A program made the position numbers and the translations under genes. DNA of 64,000 nucleotides from Azospirillum sp051124815 (GTDB taxonomy: Bacteria; Pseudomonadota; Alphaproteobacteria; Azospirillales; Azospirillaceae): NCBI RefSeq assembly GCF_051124815.1, contig NZ_CP118486.1:310001-374000 (forward strand), written 5' to 3'. This document shows positions 57,652-64,000 of the stretch, piece after piece. Under the pieces are notes generated by a model. The model was given only the letters and a program-made list of their open reading frames with translations, was not told the origin of the DNA and made no database searches. Numbering within the stretch: the first letter of the stretch is position 1; every line of letters starts with the position of its first letter.

Positions 57652-59211
57652 TCACTCCCCCTGCGCCAGCGTGCCGGGCAGCACCTTCACCGTCAGCCGC
57701 TTGGCGCGGGCGTCGCTTCCCTTCGCCGTGGCGAAGGCGTTGATGACGTCGTCCAGGGCGGCGCCGGGAATGGGCTGCAGGTCCTCGCTTTTGAACGCTT
57801 CCGGGATGCGCACGCCGATCTCGTCGTGGGACAGCACGCAGGCCACAGTCTCCTCCGCCCCCGGCCGGTCCATGCGCAGGTTGAAGGGCTTCTGCACGCC
57901 GGGCGGGACCTCCACCTGCCGGCCGGCCTCGACGAAGGCGTCGGGCTGGAAACGGTTGGGGAAGATGCGGGAGACCGTGCCGGCGGCATCGCGGTAATAG
58001 CAATAGACGAAGCCGTCCGCCGTCGGCTGCATCCGCACGACAAGCGCCTCCCCGGCGCGGTAGCGCGGTGCCGGCCCACGATCCGACGACAGCAGCAGGT
58101 CGAGCCGGGCCGGCGACGGCTGGGCGCGCGGCAGCCCTTCGCCGCCGGCATTGCTGACGCTCTGCAGCCGGGCCGGCGGAGCCCCGCCCTCGCCCGGCGG
58201 TTTGGCGAGCAGGCGTTGGTAGAGGTCGAAATCGATGCGGCCGGTGGCGATCAGGTCATGGTCGGCCTGGAAACGCCCGACGGCTTCCGCGGTTCGCTGG
58301 TCGAGCTGCCCGTTGACCGGCCCGTCGTAATAGCCCTGCGCCGACAGCGCGCGCTGGGTGAAGGTGACGCGCTCCGCCGGCGCCATGCCGTCGAACCAGC
58401 CGCGCGCCTCCGCCATGAAGGCGGGGTTGGTCTGGTCGATGCCCAGGCATTGCCAATAGGGCACGCGGGTCAGCTTGCCCAGCACCTCGATGGTGCTGAG
58501 TTCGACCAGCGTGCGCACACCCTGATGCAGCCCCTCCGACCGGTTCAGCGAGATGTTGAAGGACAGGCCGGCCTTGCCGATCACCCCGCCGGCATCCGCC
58601 CCGCGCCCCGACGACACCACGGCCAGCGTATTGGACGCCGACATGCCGGGGATGATCTGACGGGTCACCAGCTCCCCGACATTCAGGTCGACCGAGACCA
58701 TCGACACCACCTGATCGGCCGACACGCCGATGTCCAGCTTGGGCAGCGACAGCCCCGCCCCCGCCGCCTCGCTGACCACATTGTCGTCCAGCTGGGTGAT
58801 GGCGCCGCGGATGTAATAAGACGGCGCGCGGAAGTTCGGCTGCACACCGATCATCCAATACAGCGCGTTGACGTCGTCCAGCGCCGGTTCGAAATCGACG
58901 AAGCGGAAGGCGTTGGAGGTCTCCGACATGCGGGAGACGGCGGTAATCAGCATCTCCTTGGTGCCGCCGGCCACCCGGCCGGTGGCGTCGGGCAGGCCGT
59001 TGGCGGTGATGTAGATGTCGCGCTTGCCGTGGGTCCACAGCAGCCTGTCCATGCAGCGCAGCGCCTCGCTGAAGCTGCTGATGGTGCGCACCGCCGGTGT
59101 CTTCGGCTGCTGCACCACGCGCGCCATCTCGCCGGAAGTGAAGCAGCCGCCCAGTGCCAGCGTCAGCCCGGCGGAAAGCGCGACGGAACCAAGGACCCGG
59201 ACCATGCTCAT
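57652..59211 (-). CDS. CsgG-like lipoprotein with peptidoglycan-binding and DUF4384 domains
   Basis: The 519-residue lipoprotein precursor has lipobox LALGGC (Cys23). Residues about 40-255 match the CsgG/HfaB pattern of outer-membrane curli secretion channels: GGTKEMLITAVSRMS, SYYIRGAITQLDDNVVSEAA, VSVDLNVGELVTRQIIPGMS and HQGVRTLVELSTIEVLGKL. A PG_binding_1-like module (about 280-335, TQRALSAQGYYDGPVNG) and a DUF4384-like domain (about 370-460, SSDRGPAPRYRAGEALVV) follow. CsgG itself has neither extra domain. It may export or assemble the curlin-like proteins nearby and anchor the channel to the wall (inference). SD is weak; a second ATG two codons in (MVRV) is possible. Confidence 0.8.
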   Translation of the reverse strand: MSMVRVLGSVALSAGLTLALGGCFTSGEMARVVQQPKTPAVRTISSFSEALRCMDRLLWTHGKRDIYITANGLPDATGRVAGGTKEMLITAVSRMSETSNAFRFVDFEPALDDVNALYWMIGVQPNFRAPSYYIRGAITQLDDNVVSEAAGAGLSLPKLDIGVSADQVVSMVSVDLNVGELVTRQIIPGMSASNTLAVVSSGRGADAGGVIGKAGLSFNISLNRSEGLHQGVRTLVELSTIEVLGKLTRVPYWQCLGIDQTNPAFMAEARGWFDGMAPAERVTFTQRALSAQGYYDGPVNGQLDQRTAEAVGRFQADHDLIATGRIDFDLYQRLLAKPPGEGGAPPARLQSVSNAGGEGLPRAQPSPARLDLLLSSDRGPAPRYRAGEALVVRMQPTADGFVYCYYRDAAGTVSRIFPNRFQPDAFVEAGRQVEVPPGVQKPFNLRMDRPGAEETVACVLSHDEIGVRIPEAFKSEDLQPIPGAALDDVINAFATAKGSDARAKRLTVKVLPGTLAQGE

Positions 59212-59280
59212 CGGCGCTGTCTCCTCTGGGTTGGTGCGTCCGGTCCCGCCGTCGGTTTCAAGCGTTGCGGCTTCGGACCG

Positions 59281-59850
59281 TCACCGCTCCGACAGCTGCT
59301 GGCCCCGGTCGGCGCGAACGGTGATGGTGATCTTCTTCGACATGATCGGCGGGTCGTGCGGCATATGGTCGGCATCGGCCAGGACCAATTGCAGCGTGTG
59401 ACGGCCGGGCGGCAGTTCCAGCACCGTCTCGGTCTGGCCCTTGCCGAAATGCAGGTGTTGCTTGTCGTTGGGGATCGGCTCGTCGAAATTCTTCAGGTCG
59501 GTGTCGATCAGCAGGTGATGGTGACCGGTGCCGTCCTTGCGCACGCCGGCCGGCGCGACGCCGAAATTGCGCAGCCCGAACCACACCTTGAACCGCGTGC
59601 CAACCACCTCGCCGTTGTTGGGCCAGCCGATGTAGAGCCAGGCATCCTTGCGGCCGGGCGTCCGCTGTGGAGCGGTGCTGGCGTTCGGATCGGCCTTATG
59701 ATCCGCGCTGTGTGCGGATGACGCCTGCTCGGCAGCCGTCGGGCTCGCCGCGCAGACCAGCGGTGCGACCGCCAGCGCCGCCCAAAGCACCGCCATCCGG
59801 GCGGCCCAAGGTGCGGGGCCGGTCGCAAAATTTGGGAATCCTGTCTTCAT
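59281..59850 (-). CDS. DUF4399 exported protein, copy 1
   Basis: The 189-residue precursor has an N-terminal hydrophobic export segment (about 15-36), a Ser/Ala-rich linker and a DUF4399 domain. The domain has the conserved GTGHHHLLIDTDLKNFDEPI, NDKQHLHFGKGQTETVLEL and PPGRHTLQLVLADADHMPHD. The dense His/Asp/Gln pattern suggests metal binding, but no function is established that I know of. GGAGGGCACC precedes ATG 59850. A paralogue lies directly upstream at 59890-60324. Confidence 0.85.
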   Translation of the reverse strand: MKTGFPNFATGPAPWAARMAVLWAALAVAPLVCAASPTAAEQASSAHSADHKADPNASTAPQRTPGRKDAWLYIGWPNNGEVVGTRFKVWFGLRNFGVAPAGVRKDGTGHHHLLIDTDLKNFDEPIPNDKQHLHFGKGQTETVLELPPGRHTLQLVLADADHMPHDPPIMSKKITITVRADRGQQLSER

Positions 59851-59889
59851 GGTGCCCTCCCTGGCGGACATGAACCCGGATGGGACCGG

Positions 59890-60324
59890 TCAGCGGACGG
59901 TGATGGTCACCTTGTCCGACATCACCGGCGGGTTGTGCGGAACATGCTCGGCGTCGCCCAGCACCATCTGCAGCGTGTGGACCCCCGGCGGAAGCTCCAG
60001 CCGCGCCTCGGTCTGGCCGGCGCCGAAATGCAGGTGCTGCTTGTCGTTGGGGATCGGCTCGTCCGGGTTCTGCAGGTCGGTGTCGACCAGCAGGTGATGG
60101 TGTCCGGTGTCGGCATGGCTGATGCCGGCCGGCGCCACCCCCATGTTCTGGAGCCCCATCCGCACCCAGAGCTTCCCGCCGTTGATGACCGCCCCGTTGG
60201 GAGGCCACAGGATGTAGGCACGCGCGTCTTCGGGCGCTTTCGCCCGGTCGGCCATTCCCTGCCCAGCCAGAAACAGCGGCAGAAGCAGCAGGGCGCCGAC
60301 TGCGATCATGGCAGTCCGCAGCAT
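59890..60324 (-). CDS. DUF4399 exported protein, copy 2
   Basis: The 144-residue precursor has a signal peptide (1-25, ending GMADR) and the DUF4399 domain: WPPNGAVINGGKLWVRMGLQ, TGHHHLLVDTDLQNPDEPI, NDKQHLHFGAGQTEARLEL and HVPHNPPVMSDKVTITV. It is closely related to copy 1 over the whole domain but has a shorter N-terminus. The tandem pair probably arose by local duplication. The 188-base stretch upstream of it shows no gene or clear operator. Confidence 0.86.
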   Translation of the reverse strand: MLRTAMIAVGALLLLPLFLAGQGMADRAKAPEDARAYILWPPNGAVINGGKLWVRMGLQNMGVAPAGISHADTGHHHLLVDTDLQNPDEPIPNDKQHLHFGAGQTEARLELPPGVHTLQMVLGDAEHVPHNPPVMSDKVTITVR

Positions 60325-60512
60325 GATGTCCCCCTGTGTTCTTCATTGCCCTTTGTCCGATGACCTCGATCTTAGTCTTCCGCCGGGAAGCAGGGTCCCC
60401 CCGAATTCTTGGGTAATCCCATCCCGTTGGAAAACGAGCCGGTTCTGCGGCTCCTTCTTCCGAATAGGCGGAGAAATGAGGCCGTCTTCCCCATCATTGC
60501 GGCCATCGCCGC

Positions 60513-60851
60513 TCAGCGCCGGATCCCGAACAGCTGCTCGTTCATCGCCGCCCGATCCGGCACACCCGCACCTGCCGCCCGGCCTGGCGGCGGCAAGCCG
60601 ACGCCCTTCATTCCCGGCAGCCCGGCGCCGACCACCTGGCTTCTGCCACTGCCCATCCAGGGCGGGAATGCGCCGCCGGCACCGCTGGCGGTCGGCTGCG
60701 CGGCGCCGCCCCGGTTCGCCAGCATGGAGACGGCGGCTGCCGACAGCGGGATGCCGCCGGACTGCACCTCGAACGCGGAGGCCGGCCGGATTGCGGTAGG
60801 AATCGTTACCAGGACGGACAGGCAAAGCATGACGGCGGCAAGGCGGCGCAT
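60513..60851 (-). CDS. Small exported Gly/Pro-rich protein
   Basis: Function not recognised. The 112-residue precursor has a signal peptide (MRRLAAVMLCLSVLVTIPTA, cleavage near ASAFE). The mature part is rich in Gly, Ala and Pro without Cys (SGAGGAFPPWMGSGRSQVVG). It ends with MNEQLFGIRR. ATG 60851 is chosen because the signal peptide begins there, though in-frame codons extend further upstream. A clear Crp-type box at 60924-60939 marks it as a likely member of the same regulon as the repeat proteins. Confidence 0.65.
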   Translation of the reverse strand: MRRLAAVMLCLSVLVTIPTAIRPASAFEVQSGGIPLSAAAVSMLANRGGAAQPTASGAGGAFPPWMGSGRSQVVGAGLPGMKGVGLPPPGRAAGAGVPDRAAMNEQLFGIRR

Positions 60852-60896
60852 CGGGCGTTTCCTCCGCGAAAAGGGACGAAGCCGGGGGAGACGCCC

Positions 60897-60939
60897 ATCC
60901 TGCCGCAACCACCTGCGGTCCGCTGTGGCCTGCGCCACA
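60897..60939 (-). promoter_or_regulatory. Crp-type box and promoter, small exported protein gene
   Basis: TGTGG-CCTGCG-CCACA at 60924-60939 is a perfect palindrome in its outer parts. On the minus strand, CAGGAT at 60902-60897 lies 21 bases downstream as a weak -10. Position and spacing agree with the other four boxes. Confidence 0.6.
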
Positions 60940-60952
60940 GGTGCCGATGGAT

Positions 60953-61432
60953 TCAGAAATCCAGCATCGCGTTGTCGATCACTTCCTTCATGACGAAGAA
61001 GGTGCGCGTCTGCCGCACGCCGGGCAGCGCGATCAGTTCCTGCCCGTGCAGGCGGTTGAAATCCGCAATGTCGCTGACCCGGATCTTCAGGAAGAAATCG
61101 AAATCCCCGGCAACCAGATGGCAGTCGAGGACGAAGGGCAGCTTGCGGATCGCCCGCTCGAACTCGGCAAAGCTCTCCGGGGTGGAGCGGTCCAACTCGA
61201 CACCGACCATCACCAGCGTGCCGCGATCCACCTTCGCCGGCTCGATCTCCGCCCGGACGGAGCGGATGTAGCCCTCGGCGAACAGGCGCTGGGTGTGGCG
61301 GTGGCAGGTGGCCGGGCTGAGATTCACCGCCGCCGCCAGATCGGCGTTCGTTATCCGGCCATCCCGTTGAAGATGCTGGAGAATTTTGCGATCCGCGGGA
61401 CTCAGCCCATCTGATGTGGACGTTTCTCTCAT
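60953..61432 (-). CDS. acdR: Lrp/AsnC-family regulator of ACC deaminase (AcdR)
   Basis: The 159-residue regulator has the N-terminal HTH of Lrp (LSPADRKILQHLQRDGRITN, DLAAAVNLSPATCHRHTQRL) and the C-terminal RAM effector domain (VMVGVELDRSTPESFAEFER, VAGDFDFFLKIRVSDIADFN). It is divergent from acdS, the arrangement known for acdR-acdS in ACC-degrading soil bacteria, where the Lrp-type protein is needed for acdS expression. ATG 61432 is chosen; an in-frame ATG 87 bases upstream would run into the divergent promoter. Confidence 0.9.
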   Translation of the reverse strand: MRETSTSDGLSPADRKILQHLQRDGRITNADLAAAVNLSPATCHRHTQRLFAEGYIRSVRAEIEPAKVDRGTLVMVGVELDRSTPESFAEFERAIRKLPFVLDCHLVAGDFDFFLKIRVSDIADFNRLHGQELIALPGVRQTRTFFVMKEVIDNAMLDF

Positions 61433-61486
61433 TTCAGCCCCGGCTTTTGCACAAATCCAATCATCGGATGTCACTCTATGGGCGTT

Positions 61487-61502
61487 TGGCGGCAATTCGC
61501 CA
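61487..61502. promoter_or_regulatory. Inverted repeat in acdR-acdS gap
   Basis: TGGCG at 61487-61491 and CGCCA at 61498-61502 flank GCAATT. It lies 55 bases after the acdR start and 70 before the acdS start. It could be part of an Lrp-type site, which are A/T-centred palindromes of about this size. The evidence is only its symmetry and place. Confidence 0.35.
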
Positions 61503-61571
61503 GCGAAGTTCGAGAGCACCTTTCATTTCACCGGTGATACCGTCCCTTCACCTAGACAGTGGAGCCCCGCC

Positions 61572-62591
61572 ATGCTGCGCCTCGATCGTTTCGAACGTTA
61601 TCCGCTCACCTTCGGCCCGACGCCCATCGAACATCTGCCGCGCCTGACCGAGGCGCTCGGCGGCAAGGTCGAGATCTACGCCAAGCGCGACGACTGCAAC
61701 TCGGGCCTCGCCATGGGCGGCAACAAGCTGCGCAAGCTGGAATACATCATTCCCGACGCCATCGCGGCCGGTGCCGACACGCTGGTGTCGATCGGCGGCG
61801 TGCAGTCGAACCACACCCGCATGGTGGCGGCGACCGCGGCGAAGCTCGGCATGAAGTGCGTGGTGGTCCAGGAAAGCTGGGTCCCGCACGAGGATGCCGT
61901 CTATGACCGCGTCGGCAACATCCTGCTGACCCGCCTGATGGGCGCCGACAGCCGCATCGTTTCGGACGGCTTCGACATCGGCATCCGCAAGAGCTGGGAG
62001 GACGCCATCCAGTCGGTGAAGGATGCCGGCGGCAAGCCCTACGGCATTCCGGCCGGCGGTTCCGTCCACAAGTACGGCGGTCTCGGTTACGTCAACTTCG
62101 CCGAGGAGGTCCGCAAGCAGGAGGCCGACCTCGGCTTCAAGTTCGACTACATCGTCGTCTGCGTGGTCACCGGTTCGACCCAGGGCGGCATGATCGTCGG
62201 CTTCGCCGCCGACGACCGCGCCGACCGCGTCATCGGCATCGACGCCTCCGGCACCCCGGAACAGACCCGCGCCCAGGTCCGCCAGATCGTCGACAACACC
62301 GCCGAACTGGTCGAACTCGGCCGCAAGGTCCGCGACGACGAGATCGTCATCCTCGAAGACTACGCCTATCCGGCCTACGGCGTGCCGAGCGCCGAGACCA
62401 ACGAGGCCATCCGCCTTGCCGCCCGCACCGAGGCGATGATCACCGACCCGGTCTATGAGGGCAAGTCGATGCAGGGCATGATCGACCTCGTGAAGCGTGG
62501 TTATTTCCCCGAAGGCTCGAAGGTCCTCTACGCCCATCTCGGCGGCGCCCCGGCGCTGAACGGCTACAGCTATACGTATCGCAACGGCTGA
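61572..62591 (+). CDS. acdS: 1-aminocyclopropane-1-carboxylate (ACC) deaminase
   Basis: PLP enzyme that splits ACC, the plant ethylene precursor, into 2-oxobutyrate and ammonia. The 339-residue product has PLP Lys52 in GGNKLRKLEY, Ser79 in GGVQSNHTR, Tyr295-Glu296 in DPVYEGKSM and Leu323 in AHLGG. These are the residues that separate true ACC deaminases from the related D-cysteine desulfhydrases, each one position later than in the well-studied Pseudomonas enzyme. Length is also typical. Expression is probably controlled by the divergent acdR. A palindromic repeat follows the gene. Confidence 0.96.
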   Translation: MLRLDRFERYPLTFGPTPIEHLPRLTEALGGKVEIYAKRDDCNSGLAMGGNKLRKLEYIIPDAIAAGADTLVSIGGVQSNHTRMVAATAAKLGMKCVVVQESWVPHEDAVYDRVGNILLTRLMGADSRIVSDGFDIGIRKSWEDAIQSVKDAGGKPYGIPAGGSVHKYGGLGYVNFAEEVRKQEADLGFKFDYIVVCVVTGSTQGGMIVGFAADDRADRVIGIDASGTPEQTRAQVRQIVDNTAELVELGRKVRDDEIVILEDYAYPAYGVPSAETNEAIRLAARTEAMITDPVYEGKSMQGMIDLVKRGYFPEGSKVLYAHLGGAPALNGYSYTYRNG

Positions 62592-62611
62592 GTCTCTCTC
62601 CCAAAGGAAGA

Positions 62612-62729
62612 TCCCCTCTCCCCCCCGGGGAGAGGGTTAGGGTGAGGGGGGAACGCGGGGAGGATTCTCGAGAATCTTCCCCTGTGCATCCCCCTCACCC
62701 CGCCCCTCTCCCCAGGGGGGAGAGGGGGA
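62612..62729. repeat. Palindromic intergenic repeat (REP/BIME-like), copy 2
   Basis: Two inverted hairpin units, at about 62612-62650 and 62689-62729, built on CCTCTCCCC/GGGGAGAGG with GGGTGAGGGG beside them. The spacer holds a near-perfect palindrome centred on GATTCTCGAGAATC. The unit sequence and order match the copy at 23605-23748. It lies between the convergent acdS and M20 genes, where it may also stop transcription from both sides. Confidence 0.78.
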
Positions 62730-62744
62730 AACACGCACCTAAAT

Positions 62745-63908
62745 CTACCCCTCCAGCCCCGCGATCGTGACCGCCAGCGCCTGGGCGCGCGGCACCAGCG
62801 TTTCGAGCCGGCACCATTCCCGCTCCGTATGGGCCGCTCCGCCGACCGGCCCCAGCCCGCACAGCGACGGCACGCCCAGCGCCCCGGTGAAGCCGGAATC
62901 CGCGCAGCCGCCGGTGAACTCGCCATCCACCTCGAATCCGACTTCCGCCGCCGCCGCCTTGTAACGGGCGAACAGATCGGCCGAGTGCTGTTCCTCCAGC
63001 GGCATGAACAGATGCCCCCGCTGGTAGCTCGCGCTGGTGCCCGGCACGTCCTCCGCCGCCAGGATCGCTTCCACCCGCGCCAGGATCCCGTCCAACTGCT
63101 CGACCGAGCGGAAGCGGATGTCCAGCGCGGCCTCCGCATGGTCGGCGACGGTGTTGTGGGTCCGGCCGCCGCGGATGACCCCGACATTGGTGGTGATGCC
63201 GCTGGGATAGTCGGTTAGCGCGTGCAGCGCGGTGATCTTCGCCGCCAGCGCGCCGATGGCGCTGGCCCCGTCGGCATGGTTGACGCCGGAATGCGCCGCC
63301 CGTCCGGTCACCGTGATGTCCAGCGTCAGCCCGCCCTTGCGCGCGGTGACCACATTGCCGGACACCCGCCCCGGCTCGGCGTTGAAGGCGGCGCGGGCCC
63401 CGCGCGCCACCTCCTCGATGATCTTGCGGCCGGACGGCGAGCCGATCTCCTCGTCGGCGGTGAACAGGCCGATCAGCGGAAAGCCGGTGCCGCCCGCCGC
63501 CTTCAACGCCCGCAGCACGAAGACGTCGACGACCAGCCCGCCCTTCATGTCGGCCACCCCCGGCCCGCGCGCGGTGTCGCCGTCGCGGGTGAAGGGCCGG
63601 GCCGCCACCGTCCCCTTGGGATAGACGGTGTCGCGGTGCCCCATCACCAGCACCGGCGCCCCGCCCCCGTTACCGGGAATGTTGCCGGGAATGTCGGCCT
63701 TCAGCACGGCGCCGTAGGTCTCGTTGGGGAAGCGCGTCACGGCGATGCCGTCGGTCTCCAGCATCGCGGCCATGATGTCGCCGACCGCATCGATGCCGGC
63801 GCCGTCGCGGCTGCCGGAATCGATGTCGACGATGCGCTGGAGCATATCCTCCATCTCCGCGCGGCGGGTTGCCAGCCAGTCGCTGGCGCGTTGCGCGAGC
63901 GGGGTCAT
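62745..63908 (-). CDS. M20-family carboxypeptidase (glutamate carboxypeptidase-like)
   Basis: Zinc metallopeptidase of the CPG2-like M20 branch. The 387-residue product has the metal ligands in GHRDTVYPKG (His/Asp), GVADMKGG (bridging Asp) and FTADEEIGSPSG (catalytic and metal Glu). The dimerisation-domain block is GRAAHSGVNHADGASAIGAL, and the last ligand is in GGAAHTEREWC. Members cleave C-terminal glutamate or acyl/peptidyl amino acids; no signal peptide is seen, so it acts in the cytoplasm. Its start codon overlaps the stop of the gene before it (ATGA), so it belongs to an operon that continues past the window edge. Confidence 0.9.
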   Translation of the reverse strand: MTPLAQRASDWLATRRAEMEDMLQRIVDIDSGSRDGAGIDAVGDIMAAMLETDGIAVTRFPNETYGAVLKADIPGNIPGNGGGAPVLVMGHRDTVYPKGTVAARPFTRDGDTARGPGVADMKGGLVVDVFVLRALKAAGGTGFPLIGLFTADEEIGSPSGRKIIEEVARGARAAFNAEPGRVSGNVVTARKGGLTLDITVTGRAAHSGVNHADGASAIGALAAKITALHALTDYPSGITTNVGVIRGGRTHNTVADHAEAALDIRFRSVEQLDGILARVEAILAAEDVPGTSASYQRGHLFMPLEEQHSADLFARYKAAAAEVGFEVDGEFTGGCADSGFTGALGVPSLCGLGPVGGAAHTEREWCRLETLVPRAQALAVTIAGLEG

Positions 63909-64000
63909 GCGCGGCGGGCCTCCTTGCGGGCGTCTGCGATGGCGGGACCGGTCTCACCCAGGTCCCAGAACAGCCCGGCCATCACCCGCAGGGCCTCCTC
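63905..64000 (-). CDS. C-terminal end of an unidentified gene (partial)
   Basis: Only the last 31 codons are inside the window. They read as an open frame that ends in TGA overlapping the ATG of the M20 gene. The fragment is helical and charged (GETGPAIADARKEARRA), and I cannot assign it to a family. Coupling to the M20 peptidase suggests a related peptide or amino-acid function. Confidence 0.6.
   Translation of the reverse strand, partial: EEALRVMAGLFWDLGETGPAIADARKEARRA

Noticed and set aside
61572..62591. D-cysteine desulfhydrase as an alternative for the ACC deaminase call
   Set aside because: Glu296 and Leu323 together with Tyr295 are the ACC deaminase pattern, and the divergent Lrp-type regulator fits acdS.

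Overview
The window is GC-rich DNA from an alphaproteobacterium, most likely Azospirillum or a close relative in the Rhodospirillales. The pointers are a lateral-type flagellar filament cluster with a short (274-residue) flagellin, an ACC deaminase gene with its divergent Lrp-type regulator (known from plant-associated Azospirillum), and many ABC/TRAP uptake systems for organic acids and amino acids. I see no rRNA, tRNA, CRISPR array, transposase or replication origin. No gene-free stretch is longer than 300 bases.

Layout. (1) 0.1-10.1 kb, plus strand: flagellar hook and filament genes (flgD, flgE, two small unknowns, flgK, flgL, flagellin, fliD, fliS), then an ECF sigma factor overlapping a small anti-sigma-like gene. 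A TPR/glycosyltransferase-like gene lies opposite at 10.1-12.5 kb. A motif with fixed spacing, GCCAGCTTTC-N10-CCGTGRR, precedes flgD, the second unknown and the flagellin. (2) 12.7-21.0 kb: an M20 amidohydrolase, an FAD amine/amino-acid oxidase, and a complete branched-chain-type ABC transporter bracketed by two ATC-hydrolase-family genes. (3) 21.1-30.8 kb: an IclR regulator divergent from a dipeptide-type ABC transporter operon that also carries D-aminoacylase, RidA and a D-threonine aldolase/DSD1-like enzyme, which suggests use of N-acyl-D-amino acids or D-peptides. (4) 30.8-44.7 kb: a CoA-transferase and an IclR regulator, divergent, then a long operon with two acyl-CoA dehydrogenases, a crotonase, an MDR oxidoreductase, a TRAP transporter, two more CoA-transferases, an MFS carrier and a hot-dog protein. 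This looks like a catabolic route for an unidentified carboxylic acid through CoA esters. (5) 44.8-46.5 kb: a divergent AraC regulator and SDR pair.

(6) 46.5-60.9 kb is the most unusual part. It holds small exported proteins with curlin-like repeats; a Crp-type regulator; a large exported caspase-SH3-FGE protein; a CHASE2 adenylate cyclase; an OmpA-type protein; two proteins sharing a DUF4384-like domain, one of them a CsgG-like lipoprotein; and two DUF4399 proteins. Five Crp-type boxes (TGTGR-N6-YCACA or one base away from it) lie upstream of genes here, each followed 21-22 bases later by a -10-like hexamer. I read the region as a cAMP-controlled surface-fibre or adhesin system with its own outer-membrane export lipoprotein; this is an inference.

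(7) 61-64 kb: acdR/acdS (ACC deaminase), a palindromic repeat also found at 23.6 kb, an M20 carboxypeptidase and the 3' end of one more gene.
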